From: Apostichopus japonicus
Lineage: Eukaryota > Echinodermata > Holothuroidea > Aspidochirotida > Stichopodidae
Assembly (NCBI RefSeq): GCF_037975245.1
Contig: NC_092570.1
Span: 12,749,001 to 12,813,000, forward strand
Length of the DNA: 64,000 bases
Direction of reading: 5' to 3'
Shown: positions 49,032 through 61,339 of the stretch, one piece after another
Position numbering within the stretch: the stretch's first letter is position 1
Layout of the letters: each line of letters begins with the position of its first letter
Notes under the pieces: generated by a model
The model's input: the letters and a program-made list of their open reading frames with translations, nothing else
Database searches by the model: none
What the model was told of the DNA's origin: nothing
Made by a program: the position numbers and the translations under genes

Positions 49032-49190
49032 AACCGGAAAAAAAGTCTTGTTTTAACTTTGAAGATTAATACTTTGTGAGGCAAATATAGGATGTTGCAG
49101 ATTATATTTTCGTAGCAATATTGTGTATCATGTAAATATATCAAGTTATGGTTTAGAGGCTACCATTGTGTGAAATTATTGTAATAAAAA
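49032..49190 (+). other. ACADVL: ACADVL 3' UTR with polyA signal
   Basis: A short AT-rich 3' UTR after the TAA at 49029-49031. AATAAA at 49183-49188 lies about 150 bases downstream, a normal distance for cleavage near 49205. Confidence 0.75.
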
Positions 49191-51448
49191 TGAGAGACTT
49201 TTAAGTCAAACATGCATCATTGTCTTTTCTAAATCATTATGTTTTTAGATATAAAATATAAAATGTATCATTTTACTAGTTTGCTTCCTGTAAGATGCAT
49301 CTCCACAGTTGATAAGTCATATCATTTCTGATATCTGAGAATAGGAATATTTTGAATTGATTAAGCTGGATGTCATCAAACAACATCTCTGGCCTAAGTT
49401 ATGTAATTGTTTACATTTCTACTTACAGAGCCTGTGGGCTTCCCATCTGATACTGTTTAAATGGTTCATAAACATTATAATTGAGTTAAGGGAAACTAAC
49501 TATGTACGAAGTTGTAATTCTGCTGTAAATGTAACCACTCACTATTGAATCGGTATTGTTATATAGCCCTTGATATTATTTATTGTCTTTTTTAAGACGA
49601 CTTATTCACAAACCAGTTGTTGATTGGTTGATTGGTATTGGAAGGTTTTAGAACTGTAATAGAGTTTATTGTTACATTGAAGGTGCACTAACCATTTTAT
49701 TTTTCTCCCCTTTGACCCTGAAATGTATTTATATGGTATTAATAGTGTGTACAAGATACTGAAGATGACTTCATAAACTTAAACACAACAATTTGCCACC
49801 TGAAAAAAATGTAATAAATATAGTGTTATGTAACATAACATGAGATGCATTACATACTTTCATTCATTATTAATTATGTACCTCGTAATGAATGTGGTTC
49901 TTGTTTTGTTTGACTTGTTAATATCATTGATACATTACGAATGGTTGTAACTTCTGCCTTAATTGTCTTTGTATACTAAATTGGCCATTTTTAAGTCAGG
50001 GTGGTAAACACTACTTTTCAAAGCTAAAACATATTGATATAAGAACAATTGTAACTGAACAAACATGTGCTTCAACCTTGTTACACTTCACTTGCTTGTT
50101 GAGGATCATAGTTTCTGTAAAGTAGAATAACTTAAAATTTATCTCATTTTAATGTCACCAGCATTCCCCCCCCCCCCCTTAAGCAAGCTGAAATTACTTG
50201 AAATACAAAAGTAGGCAACAAACTGTCTCTTTGAGGAAAGCTGGTCTTACTTATGGCAGTTACATTGGACAAACATTGAGGGAGGGGGGGGGGGGGTGAT
50301 GTATAAAGTGCAAACAATTTTTGTTTTCATTTCTTTCTTTTTTTCATCTTTTTTGCTTGCATGCGGTTGATTTCATCATTTTTCGAAACTGTCATTTGTT
50401 TTTTCTCCTTTGTGTTATCCTCCCTCCCCCTTGTTATGTATTTTTTTGGTGGGGGGGGGGGATTTATAGTTAACAGAAATTATAGTGTAAAGCTATCAAG
50501 CTGTACAGCTATTTCCATTCTAAATGAGAATAAATTACATTGTCCATAATGTTGATAGCAACCATACACTAATTATAAATGAAGGTTTCATGAAATAATA
50601 GCTACACAGCGCCCTCATTTCACTCAAAATGCTGCTTTCAACAACAAAAAACGGAAGTTTGATATAAGTTCTTTTAATCATATCTTCTTTTCACTACCTC
50701 ATGTGACATTCAATAAAATATTGTTGAATTCACCTGAAATAGTGCGTTTTGAAATAACCATTGACGTGAAGTATTTACACATAAATACAAGGGAATCCCA
50801 GAACCTCAAATTATCCTGTCCTTGTGTTGTAATTTATTGTAATTTTTTAGTAGTAGGTTTGCACAATGCAGACCTTGTTAATAGATAGCTTTAAGGCACA
50901 ACACTAATGTTGACATGTTACATAGTCTCGTGTACTACTTATATCGGTCAAGGTTTCATGTGTATACACCACTCAAATGACCCTTGAAGTATTAGAGGAT
51001 CATCAGTTAAAGTGACTGGACCACTGAGTCTAGCTCACAGACTACCAGGTCGCACCAGGTCACTCAGAACTTGCAACACAAACCTCAGACTTGTATGGGC
51101 CCCAAACCAAATAACATGTGTAAAATACATTACAGATTTGTCAAGGATATATGGTGTTATCATCCAACGGGGTTCTGTCGTTCGTATCAAGTTGTAAAAA
51201 CGTTTCCATTGATATATTAGGAATTATTATTTTTAAATGGATTAACATGTAGACCTGTACCGCGGAACCGAAGACACCGTCTATGTAGCCTTAAAGGAGC
51301 ATTCCAGACGTTTAGTTTAAGTTTGAATATCTTGAGAAACAGAATAGCTATAGTAACATTACTACCAATCCACCCAAGCACTTTTATTATACTTGAACGT
51401 ATCAAGACTAAATTATGCGTACTAAGTCATCCTTAAATCTGTGGAGTT
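49191..51448. other. No gene seen
   Basis: AT-rich intergenic sequence with G/C tracts near 50166, 50283 and 50450. No domain-bearing ORFs or repeat ends identified. Confidence 0.5.
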
Positions 51449-51456
51449 GCGGGAGG

Positions 51457-52812
51457 CAGGGACGTAGCCAGGGGGGGGAGCAGGGGGAGCGACCGCTCCC
51501 CCCCCCTTTCAGTGTCGATTTTTTTTTTTAAACTGTTGTTTTTTTAGCATGGTATTTTGTCAGTGCTCTTTTGATCTTGAATACTCGTCAGCTCCGTTAA
51601 CTCGATTATAATCGTAGTAACATTCACGCCTACTGATTCAACTACTAACTTAGTTTGGCAGATGCAATTAGCTAAATTTAGCCTATAGCCTATTACAAGC
51701 CTACAGTTGGCCACTGCGTAATAAAATACATATTGCCTACCTAACCGCACTCTATGGAATGTCACGAACCGTATGCACAACAACGTCGACAACGTTCGTT
51801 CTCATCCTTTCTATGATTCGTCCTAAGTTGTGCACGAACAGCATGTTATGAAGCTAAGCAATAGCAATCGTACGTGATACGCACTTCCTATAAATAATTA
51901 TTACACTGCTAACGATAACGATATTTGTTTTTAGGCCACTGCATATCTGGCTATATTACAAAATATGAAAGTTTATATTGTCCATCAGTTAAGTTCGTCA
52001 AATGTATTAAAGTCCAGACATTGGACAATAAACAAGAATCATCCTACTGGAAAAATTGTAAACCCATATTTCAAATCCATAAGCTTACTGGACGAGTTTA
52101 AGAGTCCAGACAGGAATAACTATTGAAATGAACGTAGCAAGAATATGGCTAAATTAGGTGACCTAGTCTTCTAATTTAGGCTGCCATTTCTATCGCGTGC
52201 CGTTTCATTCAACACTCTACCCGCCGGAAAAGTCTAGAATCCGATCTTGTCAGTTTTTTTAACATCTAGTTAAGAACCCGTTTACGCAGATAATATTTCA
52301 GTTGAGAAAACAGTTGAGAAATTTGCATCAGATGGCAATCGTCGGATAGCTCTCGCCTTCTCTAATATTAGGCTAACTTAAACATTTACAGTTGTATCAA
52401 AGACAATTACTGGCTATAGTTGTATCAAAGACATTTCTGGCCTATCTATATATGTATCTACAAGTATCATCAGTTGAAAAGTAAGACTACTCTGTACATG
52501 TACTTTGCTAATTTTAAATACCGAACATTATAGTATTGAATTACGTACTATTTTAACTCGTTTGTTTTTTTTGGTTTAAAAGTGATATTGAATGAGGTGT
52601 CTCAAGTTAGCAAGAGGCCATGGAACCAGAATGAACACTCGGGAAGGGCCGTTTCCGGCCATCTGGGGGGTTCGTAAAACCAAAAATTTTCTTGTACGCT
52701 CCGCGCCAACCGATGGTGGCGCTCCGCTCAGATAGTCGTGCCTACAATTTTGAAAATCCATATCAGTCGTAAAAAGTGCTCCCCCCCTTTCAAATTCCTG
52801 GCTACGTCGCTG
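51457..52812. mobile_element. hAT-type element, 1356 bp
   Basis: The left end CAGGGACGTAGCCAGG pairs with the right end, whose complement is CAGCGACGTAGCCAGG. Perfect 8-bp duplications GCGGGAGG flank it (51449-51456 and 52813-52820). It carries the GC-rich module at about 52696-52735, preceded by GGCCGTTTCCGGCCATCTGG, about 77 bp from its right end. No transposase ORF is visible. Confidence 0.88.
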
Positions 52813-52820
52813 GCGGGAGG

Positions 52821-55317
52821 GGTGGGGAGGTGGAAGGGGAGGGGATCAGGCATTTCGCACAGCCTTGTTAGTAAACCATATACCCTCGATCTGTTCGTTA
52901 CACGTTGTCGTACGAGAGAGATACGTATTCCATATCAGTACTTCAAAGTACAACTATATTACCTGCACTTCCACGAGATTTAAACATCCAGGGGGTATAG
53001 ATGATTATAAGAATATACCCATATCACGTTCTGAACTTCCACTTGGGGGGGGGGGGGTGATGGGGTTGGGAGGAGGACCCTCAACATGGTAGTCGGCTTC
53101 AACAATCTCAGGACCACCTTCCCCACCCCTGTTTTTGAAATCCTAGATCCGCTCCTGGTCTAGGTATACAAATGCTCTGAAAGTGTTGTATGCTGAGAAA
53201 AAATACTCAAGTTACAAAAACTGGAATTTCTCAACTTATGTTGTGACATTAATGCAATAAACCTATACCATAAGCGCCTCAGTCAGTGTATTTATACGGC
53301 GTGCAGGGGTGATGGAACCGGGTGTTTTTTTTTTTTTTTTTCACGAAATAATAAAGTCACGAAAAGTTACGTCATCACCATAGGAAACTTTCACTTCGAG
53401 GTTACCAAAATGTCTGCATCTATTCGTTGCAAGGAAGATATACCCGTTCAAAATTACCCGAAGCTTTTTGTAAATATATATATGTAGACATGTATGGAAT
53501 TGGTTTAGACATATTAAGCACACTAGTATCGTATGATTTACTTTGATCGAAGTTCTCTGTGAAGGCGTTATTCGATAACATCGCACAGTGAAAGTTTTGT
53601 ACATATGGGTGCATAAAACACGCGCTATAGGCGTATATGTATTATAACTGTGTACACAGTTCAGTGACAGAAATATATAATACTGCACACTATACTGTTT
53701 TGCGCATATTCATTTAAAGACTCGTGAACTCGCGTCGTGAACTTCGTGAAGTTGATTTTAGAACGGTTCACGAATCTTGGATTACTTAAACACGAACCCA
53801 ATGGAATGTAGCATATGGATCATAAGTAAGGTCAACAGGTGATCCAAACAATAAAAGTAAAGTTCGGGCGTTTGAATGGAAACCCCGTAACTAGACTTAA
53901 AGTGTCAACGGTAACTCAGCGTATGTCTTCGAACTTCCAAGCGATGGTCATCATTGATGCTGACGTCACGAGCAATCTGATTGGCTGAAAATTCCGTAAT
54001 TGAAAACCTGTTTGGGAGAAACAAATTCGCAGCCGGGTGGGGTTCACAGTGGGAATGCGCCCCAGGTTTGTAAAAACTTCAATAGAGCCCATTTTAATAG
54101 GAATTGCTCCTGTTTGGTACCAAAATATATCATTCCCATTTTTTGTAATTAAACAATATTCCCTTTGTTGACAAAATTAAACAGCATTAACATTTTAACA
54201 TTCTTATTGGAAAATGCCGTTTAGTTAAAAACGAAAGACGAAGAAAATGGAATGCAAAGAGGGCCCATTTTGTCCGTAACTTTCCCACTCAAATCAAAGT
54301 CACATACCCCAGTCCCTCTCAAAGTTTTGTACTTACCCCCTCTATTTTTAAACAATGCCATATCTAGGGCTTCAGGGGTCAAAGTTTCAAGAATGAGAGC
54401 AGGGGCCCTTCCGTGACTCTTTCATGTAAACAGCTCTGAACCCTTACACATAAAAAAAAAACACAAGGTTGCGGGTGGCTATCTTGCTTGCTTACCAGTG
54501 GTGGTCCTCTCTGACTCAAAATGTAGGAAACCAGCTCCTTGGGGCGGATATTGCTGGCCCTAGTTAAATGAACTTCAACCCTCTTCCGCGGTCCACGGTG
54601 GCGGGGGATATGACCCTGTAAAGTCTGATGAAATCACCATGAGGGTACCAGGACAACCGCAAATATTAAATGAAACAGGATTTTCTGATTGTTTTTTTTT
54701 AATTGCAGATTCTACCAACAACAAAAAATGAAACGATTTGCTTGAAGAAAGAACAATGGGGGTAAAAGAAAGCATGAAAATTATATCTCTTAATAAGAGA
54801 AAGTAAGGAGTTGTCTTCAACTTCATAAACTAGCATTTTGAAACTAGTTTCGTTGGACCTGCGAAGTACATAAATGAAGGCACTGGATCATACATTTCGT
54901 CTGTTACAAGGACACATCGCGGTATAATACAACACTATTATATTGGATCGTATAGTTATGTACATAGCAACCATTTTGTGAGTGATCGTCAGTACAACGT
55001 GTGCCGTCAACCCCCGTTCCCCAATTTCACACATGTGAAAATATACATATATTAATTACTGTCGGTAGTTTTAATACTGACTGCATAAGAGATTCAACGG
55101 GTGAAGGTTACTCCTATCGTAGCAATGAAAAAGTATCAAACTGCAGGTCTTAAATTAAGCATCAATTGTCAACCCTGCTCAAGTAATTTCGATTACGTGT
55201 TACCAAGATTCAGAACGTCGTTGCATGTAGTGATATGATTTACACTGGTATCAGATAAACATATGGATAACATATCAGATGACAGATGACATATCAGATA
55301 ACATACCAGATAAACAT
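52821..55317. other. No gene seen
   Basis: Intergenic sequence with a G tract near 53045 and a T tract near 53322. ORFs at 53341-53688 and 54575-54826 on - lack domains and splice-bounded structure. Confidence 0.45.
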
Positions 55318-55545
55318 GGAGTGTTAGCTCAGTGTTTAACGCCGGTGCCTTTCAATCATAAGGTCCCCGGTTCGAGTCACTCTCAGATTAATTTATATAT
55401 ATCGTCCAGTTACAGAGTTGTTGACAATTAACAATTCATAATCATGGACGTTAAATATGAATGTAAGAGACTGACTTCGGTCAGCTTGCGGCTTTGATAA
55501 GCCAATGAGGCTTCTTCGCGAGTTCCTGCTTGCAGGAGGATCTTA
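55318..55545 (+). mobile_element. SINE-A copy 1 (tRNA-derived)
   Basis: The head GTGTTAGCTCAGTGTTTAAC (A box) with CCCCGGTTCGAGTCACTC (B box) is followed by a body with GTCCAGTTACAGAGTTGTTG, AATCATGGACGTTAAATATG and CTTGCGGCTTTGATAAGCC, to GCAGGAGGATCT. A second copy at 63605-63830 is about 93 percent identical by eye, so the family was active fairly recently. Confidence 0.85.
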
Positions 55546-56443
55546 TATACATATACATCATCATTATTACACAAATCGATAATTCATTTTTATGCAAATA
55601 TCGCTTAAAAGGTTCAATTCATTTGTACTTTAAACTGACATCGAATGCGACGAGCACACTGAGACAAAACTTGATTGAAAGCAGACGAGAGCAACGGAAA
55701 AACAACCTGGAAGAAATTTCGTAATTACCAGAGTCCCAAAATAGCAAGAAAAAAGGCAAGGCAAATGTGGTATACTTATTGATCAAACAACATTGAACTA
55801 AATCCATAAAACAAACTGGAAGATTATGTGACAAATAGTCCATCCCCTATAAACGACCATCCCTTATCATCGACCCATCCACCTCTCACTTAATGGACAC
55901 CGCATTCCGCGGTATGAAATGTGCCATGTATTACATTAACCTTAAAGCAACATTCAATAATCTGTAGTTGGCCCGTATCATTGTCATATTATTTAAATCC
56001 ATTTTTCTGATAGGCCTTGTTTTACATATATTGTTCTTTAGAGGTTTCAACTCTTTAGGAAACTTAATTACAATCCCCATACATGGCATGGGTATATTGT
56101 AACCATCTAGCCATATACTGTTATTCGACTCGAAAATACATTCTCCCTCCTTCCTTCGCTCCCTCCCCTGTCCCTCCCCACCCCACCCCGAAAATGGTGT
56201 AAATTAGTAAGTTTGGTTTATATCTGTTCACGTTCAAGTTAATTGATCAAACAGAAGAAAAATGCTTGACTGTATAAAAACAAAGACAAGGAACACTTTT
56301 TATTTGATTACATTATACCTGATCAAATTTTGAAATATCACTGAAGAGCAACTGTTTATCATGTACAAACAAACAAACAAACTATTATTTTGTACTGCGT
56401 TGAATCCATTGCCCTTCTTGTTTACGATTTGAAATTAATACAT
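55546..56443. other. 3' flank of the LAMP-family gene
   Basis: No separate gene seen. The - strand AATAAA at 56299-56304 is about 140 bases past the LAMP stop codon and is the likely polyA signal. Confidence 0.5.
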
Positions 56444-59400
56444 TTAAACACTTTGGTAGGAATCACGTTTGCTCTTACAACAACACATGATTGCTACAAG
56501 AGCAAAGACTAGAACAGCGCCACCACAGACGGATATAATAATAATCCACATTGTAGACAAACCTTCCTCTTCACTACTGCATTCAACAACTGCAAGGAAG
56601 ATAACAAGAAAAACAAGTCTTGATAAAGATTGAAAAACTAAAGAAAATACATTAAGAAGGAAGAAGAAATGTTACCCACAATCGTAATGTGAAAAACTTT
56701 CAAATATATTTATTGACACATAAAGAGAAATGCATCTCCCCTTATAATGTCCGAAGTAGACCATAATCAAGTTTCCCTCCAACCAGCCGTACCCCCTTGC
56801 ACCATATTGTCCAATATAATGATTATACCCCACCCCCCCCCCCCCTCCACCCTCTTCCTTCCTCCTACTAAACAGGTACAATTTATGGGTCAATAACACC
56901 GCACTTTTCTTATAATCACTTTACCGTGTGATGCCACGATATGCGAGTATTATTGTCTCCTTTACTAAATGCCGTTTAATGAATCAATATTTCTTCATAA
57001 GTATAGTCATACTCGAGGATATGCACTCCATATGGTGGATTGAACGTCTTCACCAACCAAACTGGTAAATAGTTTAGAATTATTATCTTACCTTCTCCAA
57101 ACTTGCCGTCATTTCTCTGCGCAAACGGTTGGAACTTATACTCCACAAAGTGAATATAATCTAAATGGACATCTTTGCAGTGTAAGGAGTTACCGAGTGG
57201 TGCGGAGGCAAATTCGAAATCTTTAACCTCCCATTCGTTGATGAGTGTTGTACCGTTATCGGTATCTTTTATCAGAGAGAGACACAATGAAGAAACGGGT
57301 CATGAACACCAGGATACGTAATTCAAATGATACGGGAAATAGAGATCAAATTAATGGTTGTGGATATTGACTTCTAAAGCAAACTTCATTTTTGTTTGTA
57401 GGGACAAGGTAGTTTTCGGCGTGTCGTTGTATCAAGTTCATCCATTTTCTTGGAAAAGAATGGGAAAATACCCACAGGTTTAGATCAATAGATAAAGCAA
57501 GACAAAAAACGACATTTCCAAAGTAGACCCCCCCCCCCTTGTGTTTCTTAATGATATCTTCATAATCACTTATAGTATGTTTAAAACTTACGATATGTAG
57601 CTATAGGAAAACAAACTTCATAGAATACAGAAGATATAGTTTACATAACTTTTCGTTCTCTTACTTGGAGAAAGTTTTGAGCTTCTGTTTTTCAGTCATT
57701 GTATCTCTACCCTCCTCAAAACCCCCTTCATGCCATGATTTATCCCCTCAACATGACCAGGTGGGCCAGGTATTTCTTACCTTCGCTGTAGCTGCCATTT
57801 ACCAATACCACCGTGTAGTCGTTTTCCATCGCCTCAAAGCTTAGGCCCAGGGTCCAGTCGTGTTCATCCACATTCCAGACGAGTTCGATGTAGGCGGTTT
57901 CAAGGTCCTTGGGGCATTCTTCAGGACCCTTCACAACCGAGGCGGTTTCGGGGATATCAGATTGTATCTTGTCTCCTTCCTGCGTCTGGACAAGTATAGA
58001 AGTTTTGGTTAACCATAAGATAGTGACGTACCTGGAGTAGTTGGTACCCGTGGCGAATCTTACCTTTAATTGTCACTTCGTGCAGGGGATGCTTTCTTAG
58101 GGGAGGGTCGATAATTTGAGATAATTTTTGATTATGTAGGGTGGCTTAGATGCAAACTGGTGTTATCGTTGGCAAAGCTTTGAACTGCTTATATGATCAA
58201 TATGTGGCATTGCAACCCCCCCCCCCCTTTGGTACCGGGCGACTGCCCCCCTTTGGTACCCGGGCGACTGCGCCCGCCCTTCCCCATCTCCGCATAGTAC
58301 GCCACTGCCATAAGATATGGTTACCAATGTGTTATGCTAGCATTTCTTTAAAAAATATAATTCATGACGTTGTTTTGACGTAATTGTGTAGATATAGCTG
58401 TGGACGTTGTCATTGCTATTTACTTGGGAACGTTATTTGCTTAATGTCAAAGGTCATATGTTCCTTAAACTCAATTGAATATTCTCTGCTGTGTTTCTAC
58501 TTAACCGGTTTTGTGAAATGACACTTCAGAGAATATAATACATTCCTAGTAATCTATCTGACCCCCAAACAAATCTTATAACCACCGAAATGCGAGTTTG
58601 AGTTCATTTGAGCTATTTTTTCCCGTTTTAACTATTTTATTCCAAACACAAAATCATTATCGTAAAGCACCTCAATCATCTAAACCACGAGGGGGCAAGA
58701 AATTGATTTGACGGACCACAGAGAAAATATGTATACTCTATCCGCGGGTCACAAGAAGCCCATAACACTGTAGAATGTTCCTTACTACCGCATTGTTCAT
58801 GAGAGATAGTCACCTCAGCCGCATAGCCAGGAATTTGCCAAGGGAGGGGAGTATGGCGGGCCGCGAATTTCTTTTTCCTGAACCTTTCGGGCAGTGTACG
58901 TGGAGTTTAGCCAATCAGAGCGAGGCTGTGTTGATGACGTACTACAGTTAAGATGGCGGCGTGCTTACCAAATGTTGAAGTGGGGAAATCACATTCGATA
59001 AGTCAACGTAATTGTTGTACTACAGCAGAAGGTATGTAGGCCTTGCAATAATGACACGGATTATTGTGGAAACTACCAATATTTGTTGTAAACTGATTTA
59101 TTATGCAATAAATCCTCTCTTTTAAATTGTTCCAGAATGAATATCTGTTTCCCTTGTCAATTTTTCTAGCCAGTCATCTGCCTTTAAATTAGGATAAACT
59201 TTCCTAAAACGGATGTACCACATTTTGGGGCTGAGACCGATTTCCCTCTAATAAGATCTAGAAGGAAAATAAACAAAAGAAACTATATATATTTTCGCCA
59301 CACTATCTACGGAGATGACCATGCACTAAAACCATAACTACATAACTACTTGGACATGGGGAAAAGTGGAGGGAAAATCCACACGGGGGCTCAAACTCGC

Positions 59401-61017
59401 GGTCTTTCGTTTTCCACCTTATGTTATTGAAGCGACGCATTTACCCGACTGACCATCTTTACTGAGTAGTACGTCATCAACACAGCCTCGCTCTGATTGG
59501 CTAAACTCCACGTACACTGCCCGAAAGGTTCAGGAAAAATAAATTCGCTGGCGGGCCATCAGTCTCAAATCATGGGAGATCGACTTATACCGATTTAAAT
59601 CGACATATACCAGTTTCCTTCGACTTATACCAGTTTCCGGCAGCTGAAATTGACTTCTGCCGATTTAAATCGACATATACCAGTTTCATTCTACATATCA
59701 TCTATTTAAATCGACATATAGCCTATACAAATTTAAATCGATGATAAGTAAAATAAATCGATAATATGTCGAAAACTGGTATATGTCGATTTAAATCGAT
59801 GATATGTAGAATGAAACTGGTATATGTCGATTTAAATCGATGATATGTAGAATGAAACTGGTATATGTCGATTTAAATCGGTAGAAGTCAATTTCAGCTG
59901 CTGGAAACTGGTATAAGTCGAAGGAAGCTGGTACAGAACATTTTAGCTGGAAATGCCTCCCAAATCGCTGGAAATGGCACTTCCCAGGCCTTGTAAATTG
60001 CATATAAACTTGAAATTACTAGCGATATCACAAAAATATACAAAACAAATATGCTCGGGGGGGGGGGTTGGCGGACGTCCCTTCGCCCCCCTTGGCAACG
60101 CGCCTGAGTCATCTGGTGTGATTACATATTCTATCACAGGTAGGGCATAGGATATTACACCACCCTCCCCCCCCCCCGTCTCACCGAAAATTACACAAAG
60201 TTCATTTTTGTTCCACAGGAACGGAATCTAGATACATTATTTGCCGGAGATGACTACATCGTCGCCTTACTAATTCACGTACTAAACCCCATTGGTTGTT
60301 TGACCCTGATCTTTTACATACAAGCAGTTAAATTTTACTTAATATATTTATTCTTGTTTGCTTTTTTTTATGTTTTCTTTGCATACTGATTATTTCACAT
60401 AATAAGATTGCAATTCCCGTAGAGTAAGAAATAATTTTTTTTTTTCTTTGAAATAATGGTCAAAGGGTTTCCATATCATGTGTATGGAAAGGACATTTTT
60501 TGAAATATCATTTTATTTTGTTTCCGAGGTCTTGAGTGAAAGTTCCACCAATAAATCATTAAGTTTTGTGTATGTGTCCTCTGATGAACTAATGTATCAT
60601 GATCCACTAACAAACATTCACATAAGGACAAAGTCATTTGGTTACAGAGGAAGGACATATATGTAGCACTGCAGCGGTTGTGGGGCAGGAGGGATGTGAT
60701 GGGTCGTTATGGACCTGTCTCCTTACCTCCAAACTGATGATAGCGTTTATTGAGATAATCATACACACTTCTCCATCAACGGTCTGAGCATAGAATGTCG
60801 GTAGGTTCGGTTGGGGTGTAGCTGTGGTCTGGACCATTCTTGTGGTCATCTTGTCTTCTGTGGTCATCGCGTTCGTTGTCATTTTCTCAGTGGTTCCCGT
60901 AATAGTGGGTCCCGCAGTAGTCATTGTTGCGGTAGTGGCCGCCGTGGTTGCAGCCTTAGCAAATCCTGTAAACACAAAGAGAAGAAAAACAATGAAATAA
61001 CTGAAAATTAATTCCAT
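56444..61017 (-). CDS. LAMP-family lysosomal membrane glycoprotein
   Basis: Type I lysosome/late-endosome membrane protein of 269 residues. Coding exons on -: 60727-61017, 57781-57979, 57092-57265, 56444-56589, with GT-AG borders and phases 0, 1, 1. An acceptor (TTCTCACAG) abuts the ATG, so a 5' noncoding exon is expected. Order: signal peptide (about 1-22), Thr-rich mucin-like stalk (about 23-70), one LAMP domain with exactly four cysteines (85, 119, 193, 225) spaced as in the family, TM helix (about 236-256), CCCK, and a short tail ending SYQSV. YQSV is a YXXphi lysosomal sorting signal at the very end, as in LAMP1/2 and CD68. Having one luminal domain plus a Thr stalk is closest in layout to CD68 or LAMP3. 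Intron 1 holds two hAT-type elements. Confidence 0.9.
58021..58307. mobile_element. hAT-type MITE, 287 bp, in LAMP intron 1
   Basis: The left end TAGTGACGTACC resembles the complement of the right end, CAGTGGCGTACT. Perfect 8-bp duplications CCATAAGA flank it (58013-58020 and 58308-58315). The interior is noncoding with C-rich tracts near 58218-58260. Confidence 0.75.
58863..59548. mobile_element. 686-bp TIR element with 9-bp duplication (Mutator-like MITE)
   Basis: Terminal inverted repeats of 83 bp (58863-58945 and 59466-59548) differ at one position. They start GCGAATTT and include AACCTTTCGGGCAGTGTACG and GAGGCTGTGTTGATGACGTA. Perfect 9-bp duplications TGGCGGGCC flank the element (58854-58862 and 59549-59557). 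Long TIRs with 9-bp duplications fit the Mutator (MULE) superfamily. The interior carries a tRNA-like segment (about 59385-59455) and no transposase. Near-identical arms imply recent insertion. Confidence 0.85.
59609..59934. repeat. Large imperfect palindrome built of CGATTTAAATCGACATATACCA-type units
   Basis: Left-arm blocks GACTTATACCAGTTTCC, CAGCTGAAATTGACTTCT and CCGATTTAAATCGACATATA are mirrored in reverse order by TATATGTCGATTTAAATCGG, AGAAGTCAATTTCAGCTG and GGAAACTGGTATAAGTC. The right arm has one extra internal unit. TTTAAA-centred units are themselves palindromic. Confidence 0.85.
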
Positions 61018-61339
61018 CTGTGAGAAATGGAAGACATTATGGTAAGTTCTGAGACTGATTCACTGAGGATAATTATATGGGATTGTGTAACTCAATAACA
61101 GTATGTCTTAATTGATGTGCAATTAGTGTTCGAGGTCTCCATACCGCCCTCGGTCTCGAGCTGGCCTCGAGCTGGTGTCAGTTTCGGACCTCTATGGTCT
61201 CACACCTTTCGGATCTCGACTATTTGACTGGTCATGATCGAGTCGATACCTTTATATCTTTACTATTAAACAAAACATCTTGCAAATCATATCTTAACCT
61301 CGAAATGTTGTCTGATCGTAGTATTTATGCTATAGTTGC

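Larger units (their letters stand above)
58816..60106. mobile_element. hAT-type element hosting two further structures
   Basis: The left end CAGCCGCATAGCCAGG matches the complement of the right end, CAGGCGCGTTGCCAAGG. Flanks are AGTCACCT (58808-58815) and AGTCATCT (60107-60114), 7 of 8 bases equal. Inside lie a 686-bp inverted-repeat element (58863-59548) and a large palindromic block (about 59609-59934). Without the nested element the host is about 600 bp. Confidence 0.72.

Noticed and set aside
55318-55385. Possible tRNA gene
   Set aside because: A and B boxes are present, but acceptor and anticodon stems do not close, and the same head occurs with a conserved body at 63.6 kb; it is a SINE head. 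The same reasoning applies at 16.2, 19.7, 24.3, 43.9 and 59.4 kb.
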